Shown here one piece after another: positions 61,362 through 64,000 of a stretch of DNA of 64,000 nucleotides. The translations under genes were made by a program, and so were the position numbers. Under the pieces are notes generated by a model that saw only the letters and a list, made by a program, of their open reading frames with translations, was not told where the DNA came from and did not search any database. Source of the DNA: Syncephalis plumigaleata (lineage: Eukaryota > Zoopagomycota > Zoopagomycetes > Zoopagales > Piptocephalidaceae); assembly GCA_025201365.1 (NCBI GenBank), contig JAIXMF010000037.1, positions 1 to 64,000 on the forward strand, read 5' to 3'. The first letter of the stretch is position 1; every line of letters begins with the position of its first letter.

Positions 61362-63795
61362 TTATACTATTTCATCAATACTAGATCGATTAGTATTAAT
61401 GGGAGGTGGTCTTGTAGTAGATGTAGAACCTCCACCACCACCTCCACCTCCACCTTCTACTACTACTCCATTATTATAATGTACAGTAGTAGCAGATGAA
61501 TAATTAGACATTGAATTCATATTATTAGTATGACTATAATGATGCTGATGTTGCTGATAATGTCGAGGTACACCCTCCATCATAATGGGTCCATTAATCG
61601 TATGTGGTGCTGATACAACAGGAGCAGAGGGTCGTCGATGTCGCCATGTCATTCTATCCATTGATTCATTACTTGATCGATATGCTCCTGACTGATGATG
61701 ATGATGATGATGATGAGGTGATGATGGATAGGGTCGAGTATGATATTGATACTGATACTGCGACATAGATGAAGAGGAAGAGGGGGCAGATTTTGGTGGA
61801 TACCATTCACGCGGTATAGAATGACATGATTCAAGTGTATAATCATCTTCATGTAATGGAGGTTCAGGTAAGGGAAGAAGAGGAGGCGGTGAGGGATGAT
61901 GATGATGATGATGATGATGTGTACGTGGTTGTTGAGATGAATAGTAAAGTGTAGATGAGGGTGAATGAGCCGCCATTTCTAATGAATGTCCCATCGATAG
62001 ACTACGTCCTTTACGATAGGCAAGACGTGATGATGAAGATGTAGATGAAATGGATGGTGAGCGTGGTACATGATAAAAGTCAGAATTATAGGATGTGGCA
62101 TTAGATGGAGCAGAAAGAGGAGGAGGATATTGATGTTGACGAGAATGATGTGCGGTAGAGGAAGAGGATGAAGAAGGAGAGTAATAGTAATGATGATGAT
62201 TTACACTCGAATGACTACGATGATGACTGTGTGTAGGTGTACTAGCAGTACTCATACTAGCACTTGTAGTACTAGTTACATGAATGGGTGATGTCGCAGT
62301 AGGGTTGGCCATTGTACGTAAGGAGGACGATTTCAAAGAAGATCTACTACTATTATAACTATTACTACCAGTATAACAATTAGGACCCATCATATTATTA
62401 CCATTACTATGACTATGCGGTAGCATATTACCACGACCGTCGTCGTCGTTGTCATTATCATCATGGTCACCGGTACTATGATTGCTATGGTTGTTGTAGT
62501 AGCGCTGCTGCTGTTGCTGTCTAACATCTTCATTCACTGTTTTAAGCATACGCGATGATGATGATGATGATGACATGATACTTGCACTTGCACTTGCACT
62601 TGTAGCAGTAGTAGTAGTAGGTGGCATCGATGGCAATGGTGGCAATGAGGGGACATGTCCATTGCCCGACATACCTGGAGACATCATTCTACGCTGTGGT
62701 GACTTTGTAGGTAATGGAGGCGAGTTGATCTCCATTGTCCTATAGTTCGGTGACATTGCAGCATGAATGGGTGGCGGTGGTTGTTGACGCGGTGACATAC
62801 GTGCAGTAAGACGGGATACCACACCGGCAGCCTCTTCCGTTATAGCATGGCTATTGCTACTACTACTACCACTATTATTGTTATTACCTGTAGAAGATGA
62901 TGTATTTAGTATACTCATTTGACTCGGTGGACGTGAGTAGCGTCTTTCTTCAGGAGAGAATGGAGATGGAGATGTAGAGGAATAGCTATGATTACCATGA
63001 TTACCCGTAGATGTTTGTGTTCGTTGATGTGTTAGTAATGAAGAAGTGGAAGAGGAGGGAGGTGGATAGGGCAAGGATAGATCAATTTCCATAGGTGCTA
63101 CTGTAGATTGATTATAGGAAACGGAAGAGGAAGAGGAGGATGAGTGCCAACGAGGAGAGGAAGATGCCTCATCTAACGCCGTTCTACGCGATGTACCTGG
63201 TGATATTTGCGGTGATGACACATTACTCGATTCATCTAGTTGCGATCTACGAGAGAGTGATTGCTTAAGATGAATCGATCTAGCACGACGTTCATCTGTT
63301 GCTGTACTGCTACTCGTAGTAGTATTCGTATTTGTACCATCATTGCTATGACTAGTAATAGGGGCTGGATGTGATTTACTCGTACTAGATGATGCTGATG
63401 CTGATGGTGAATAAGAATGTGTATGATGGCTGTTTAACTGCGTTAATTGACTCGTATACCGTCGATGATGCTGATCTTCTTTATAGGATCGTTGTTGCTG
63501 TTGAATATCCAATGTAGGCGATGATGTCGTATTGTAGTGTCGTACACCATGATTACTGCCACTCGTACTTATACCGGGACCGGCACTAGCTTGACGTCGC
63601 ATACTTGGTGAATCGGGTGAAGCAGGTGTACGACTAGACTTTGGCTGCAACGAGTATCGATTGGAACGTGATCGCAACATTGATGTTTCCTGTCCATTTC
63701 CACCTGTGTTGTGCGAATGCGAATGTGAATGACTACTTGTACCACTATGCATGTTATGAGTAGGTGTAGTAGGTTTTGTTGCTGTCATTCTATGC

Positions 63796-63826
<31 letters not shown>

Positions 63827-64000
63827 TGTTATTGCTATTGTTACTAGTATTCATGGCATAAGTATGATTTGTCCCGCTGTTTATCGTAGTATTGAATGTC
63901 CCTGCAGTAACAGTAGTGGCAGCATTGGTAGCAGTATTACTACTAGTAGGAAGAGTATAGGAATAAATAGATTGATGGATAATGGCGGGGTAGCAGCTGT
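61362..64000 (-). CDS. low-complexity Ser/His/Gln-rich protein, 5' end outside the window
   Basis: At least 830 codons from the ATG at 63854 to the stop at 61362, and the frame stays open upstream to the edge, so the true start may lie beyond 64000. Made largely of Ser, His, Gln, Asn, Thr and Pro runs. Short ordered-looking islands include RRRSQLDE-like basic patches, APMEIDLSLPYPPP, AAGVVSRLTARMSPRQQPPP and LAYRKGRSLSMGHSLEMAA. The C-terminus has a Gly run and RPPPINTNRSSIDEIV. No domain recognised; it could be a scaffold or regulator rich in phosphorylation sites. Reading in this one frame without stop over 2.6 kb supports coding. Confidence 0.65.

Overview
The window is eukaryotic nuclear DNA from a fungus, most likely an early-diverging one (a zoopagomycete mycoparasite of the Syncephalis type is my best guess; this is inference, not proof). 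Evidence for a fungus: a Zn2Cys6 plus PAS activator of the Ert1/AcuK family, GWT1, SOM1, ATG4, and dense genes split by very short introns (about 49-65 nt, usually GTAAGT...CTAAT/C...AG). Evidence against Dikarya: a phenylalanine hydroxylase, a TRAF7-like RING/TRAF/WD40 protein and an STK11IP (LKB1-interacting) homologue, all of which are more familiar from animals. The DNA is AT-rich, full of di-, tri- and tetranucleotide runs, and the proteins carry many Ser/His/Gln/Asp runs. I see no rRNA, no convincing tRNA, no CRISPR and no retroelement.

Layout. 0.1-2.9 kb: a small unknown gene and phenylalanine hydroxylase, both minus. 3.2-5.85 kb: a TA-flanked DNA transposon carrying an F-box gene and the 3' end of a Fanzor (eukaryotic TnpB-like) gene. 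6-17.8 kb: CCDC174 (minus) divergent from ATG4 (plus), a 72-residue protein, then a convergent CHD1-type chromatin remodeller (minus). 18-22 kb: a small MITE, a secreted phospholipase-D-family protein, a second TA-flanked element, and SOM1. 22.5-28 kb: TRAF7-like E3 (plus), RUVBL1/Pontin (minus) divergent from BUD31 (plus). 28.3-31.6 kb: a homeodomain protein and an unknown protein with one membrane segment, both minus. 31.6-36.8 kb: a gene-poor stretch with a 0.57 kb element holding another Fanzor tail. 36.8-38.3 kb: a C2H2 factor. 38.3-41.75 kb: gene-poor, pyrimidine-rich. 41.75-45.6 kb: a secreted kinase-like protein and GWT1. 46.7-49.1 kb: the Ert1/AcuK-like regulator. 49.4-52.5 kb: a second, inverted copy of the F-box/Fanzor unit plus fragments of a third. 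53-55.3 kb: a cytochrome P450. 55.5-60.9 kb: the STK11IP-like protein. 61.4 kb to the edge: a low-complexity protein cut by the window end.

The most interesting material is the transposon set. Several elements share TA target sites and TIRs that start CAG(T/G), which fits Tc1/mariner-like ends. Three loci keep the Fanzor C-terminal signature (a Cys-pair zinc motif and a WNRDMAACLN RuvC-III-like motif), and in two of them it lies head-to-head with an F-box gene. The F-box copies have conserved promoters and N-terminal domains but a strongly diverged middle. Other points of note are three consecutive GC-AG introns in GWT1 (a fourth is in the neighbouring kinase-like gene) and two single-base frame breaks inside otherwise well-kept host genes. 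Splice sites were placed by eye, so boundaries of multi-exon genes are best guesses.
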